Assembly: GCF_002256285.1 (NCBI RefSeq)
Contig: NZ_NKJE01000015.1
Coordinates: 1 to 64,000, forward strand
DNA: 64,000 nucleotides
Reading direction: 5' to 3'
From: Flavobacterium sp. BFFFF1
Lineage (GTDB): Bacteria > Bacteroidota > Bacteroidia > Flavobacteriales > Flavobacteriaceae
The position numbers were made by a program, and so were the translations under genes. The notes under the pieces were generated by a model, which was not told the origin of the DNA, did no database searches, and saw only the letters and a program-made list of their open reading frames with translations. This document shows, in pieces, positions 63,061 to 64,000 of this stretch (positions within the stretch are counted from its first letter, which is position 1; the number at the start of each line of letters is the position of its first letter).

Positions 63061-64000
63061 TGCCGAAAGGCCACAAAATACAAATCGATATGGAAAATTT
63101 TGAAAATGAGTCCGAAAGCCAAAAACCAGTTGCTGAAAACATCAACTTCGAGTCACGCCTGGACCTGAAGAAATTGCAGGACGGCATTGCTGCAGTGAAA
63201 GCGGAACTCTCGTCTGTGATTGTAGGGCAGCAAAAAATGATTGACCAGTTGCTTGTCGCCATCATGTCAAACGGGCACGTGTTGCTCGAAGGCGTGCCTG
63301 GCGTAGCCAAAACGATTACGGCAAAACTGCTGGCGCGCACCTTAAGCATCGATTTCGGAAGGATTCAGTTTACACCGGATTTGATGCCTTCAGATATATT
63401 GGGTACCTCTGTATTTGATCTAAAGAAATCTGAATTCGAATTTAAGAAAGGCCCTGTTTTCTCTAACCTTATCCTAATCGATGAAATCAACCGGGCACCG
63501 GCAAAAACGCAGGCGGCGCTATTTGAGGTCATGGAGGAAAGGCAAATTACGATTGACGCCAAAACCTACCTGATGGACACACCGTTCCTGGTTATCGCGA
63601 CACAAAACCCGATTGAGCAGGAAGGTACTTACCGGCTTCCCGAAGCCCAGCTGGATCGTTTCCTGTTCAAAATCACCATCGACTACCCGAAGCTCGAAGA
63701 AGAAATCGCGATCATCGATCGGGAGCACAAGCTGCAGGATCATGGGAAATTGGATAATATCCGCAAAATCCTCTCCGCTGCTGACATAAAGCACTACCAG
63801 ACGCTGGTGAAGCAGGTTATTGTAGAACCACAACTGCTGGAGTACATCGCCAAAATCGTCATCAATACCCGCGAAAATGGCTTCCTGTATTTGGGGGCAT
63901 CGCCACGGGCGTCCATTGCAATACTAAATGCTGCCAAAGGTTTCGCGGCGTTGCGCGGCCGGGATTTTGTAACGCCTGAAGACATCAAGGAAGCCGCCAT
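63060..64000 (+). CDS. MoxR-family AAA+ ATPase (3' truncated by window edge)
   Basis: The first ~313 residues are seen. Walker A is GVPGVAKT within HVLLEGVPGVAKTITAKLL, Walker B is LILIDEINRAP, and the sensor region has ATQNPIEQEGTYRLPEAQLDRF, all diagnostic of MoxR ATPases. These act as chaperones activating metal- or vWA-containing proteins, often a DUF58 protein encoded next. The start may be ATG 63060, overlapping the upstream stop, or ATG 63090. The frame is open to the window end. Confidence 0.92.
   Translation, partial: MPKGHKIQIDMENFENESESQKPVAENINFESRLDLKKLQDGIAAVKAELSSVIVGQQKMIDQLLVAIMSNGHVLLEGVPGVAKTITAKLLARTLSIDFGRIQFTPDLMPSDILGTSVFDLKKSEFEFKKGPVFSNLILIDEINRAPAKTQAALFEVMEERQITIDAKTYLMDTPFLVIATQNPIEQEGTYRLPEAQLDRFLFKITIDYPKLEEEIAIIDREHKLQDHGKLDNIRKILSAADIKHYQTLVKQVIVEPQLLEYIAKIVINTRENGFLYLGASPRASIAILNAAKGFAALRGRDFVTPEDIKEAA

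Overview
The window looks like a chromosomal segment of a Flavobacterium-like member of the Bacteroidota. The evidence is a gldI-type gliding lipoprotein, three proteins carrying type IX secretion (T9SS) sorting domains (one type A, two type B), a fused SecDF, a Bacteroidota-type PurM, and many promoters fitting the Bacteroidota -7 consensus TAnnTTTG. No rRNA, tRNA, prophage, insertion sequence or CRISPR array was recognised.

Layout. 1-2.6 kb: an EmrA/EmrB-like drug efflux pair, truncated at the window's left edge. 2.6-3.1 kb: a VOC protein. 3.4-7.5 kb: an operon of nrnA, gldI and two cyclophilin-FKBP fusion foldases, probably a periplasmic folding module. 8.2-11.6 kb: a giant T9SS type A beta-helix protein built of six tandem ~145-residue blocks. 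11.7-16.9 kb: a GNAT acetyltransferase, purM, a PDZ aspartyl protease, an aminotransferase and a polytopic membrane protein. 17.0-21.7 kb: a 1578-residue T9SS type B protein with Ig-like repeats. 21.9-25.4 kb: folE, cysS, yidD and lgt. 25.5-25.8 kb: a 21-bp-phased DNA repeat array. 25.9-34.9 kb: secDF, mdh, a DUF6588-like protein, gyrB and asnB, all leftward. 35.0-40.3 kb: a GreA-like factor, an outer-membrane beta-barrel and a 1009-residue TPR protein. 40.5-40.7 kb: a second 21-bp array. 40.8-41.4 kb: ftsE, followed by a glycosyltransferase remnant.

41.8-55.9 kb is a surface-polysaccharide locus. It holds four glycosyltransferases, two GT-C-like membrane proteins, an FdtA-type sugar ketoisomerase, a PLP sugar aminotransferase, a FemAB/GNAT-like acyltransferase, a flippase, a kinase-like/methyltransferase fusion and a sulfatase-fold membrane enzyme. 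The set suggests assembly of a glycan containing a 3-acylamino-3,6-dideoxyhexose; the nucleotide-sugar precursor genes (rmlA/rmlB) are not in the window. The decayed glycosyltransferase directly after ftsE may mark the left edge of this locus.

56.0-57.8 kb: another T9SS type B protein. 57.8-64.0 kb: a TRIC-type channel and an RDD protein, divergent from a SpoIIM-like, integral membrane, DUF4129, DUF4350 and MoxR ATPase operon that runs off the right edge.

The least explained signals are the two intergenic 21-bp-period arrays, which share a GAAGCAT core on opposite strands. Next are the kinase-like/methyltransferase fusion, the face-to-face palindromic promoters at 45.4 kb and the glycosyltransferase remnant. 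Family names are assigned from memory of motifs; no database search was possible.
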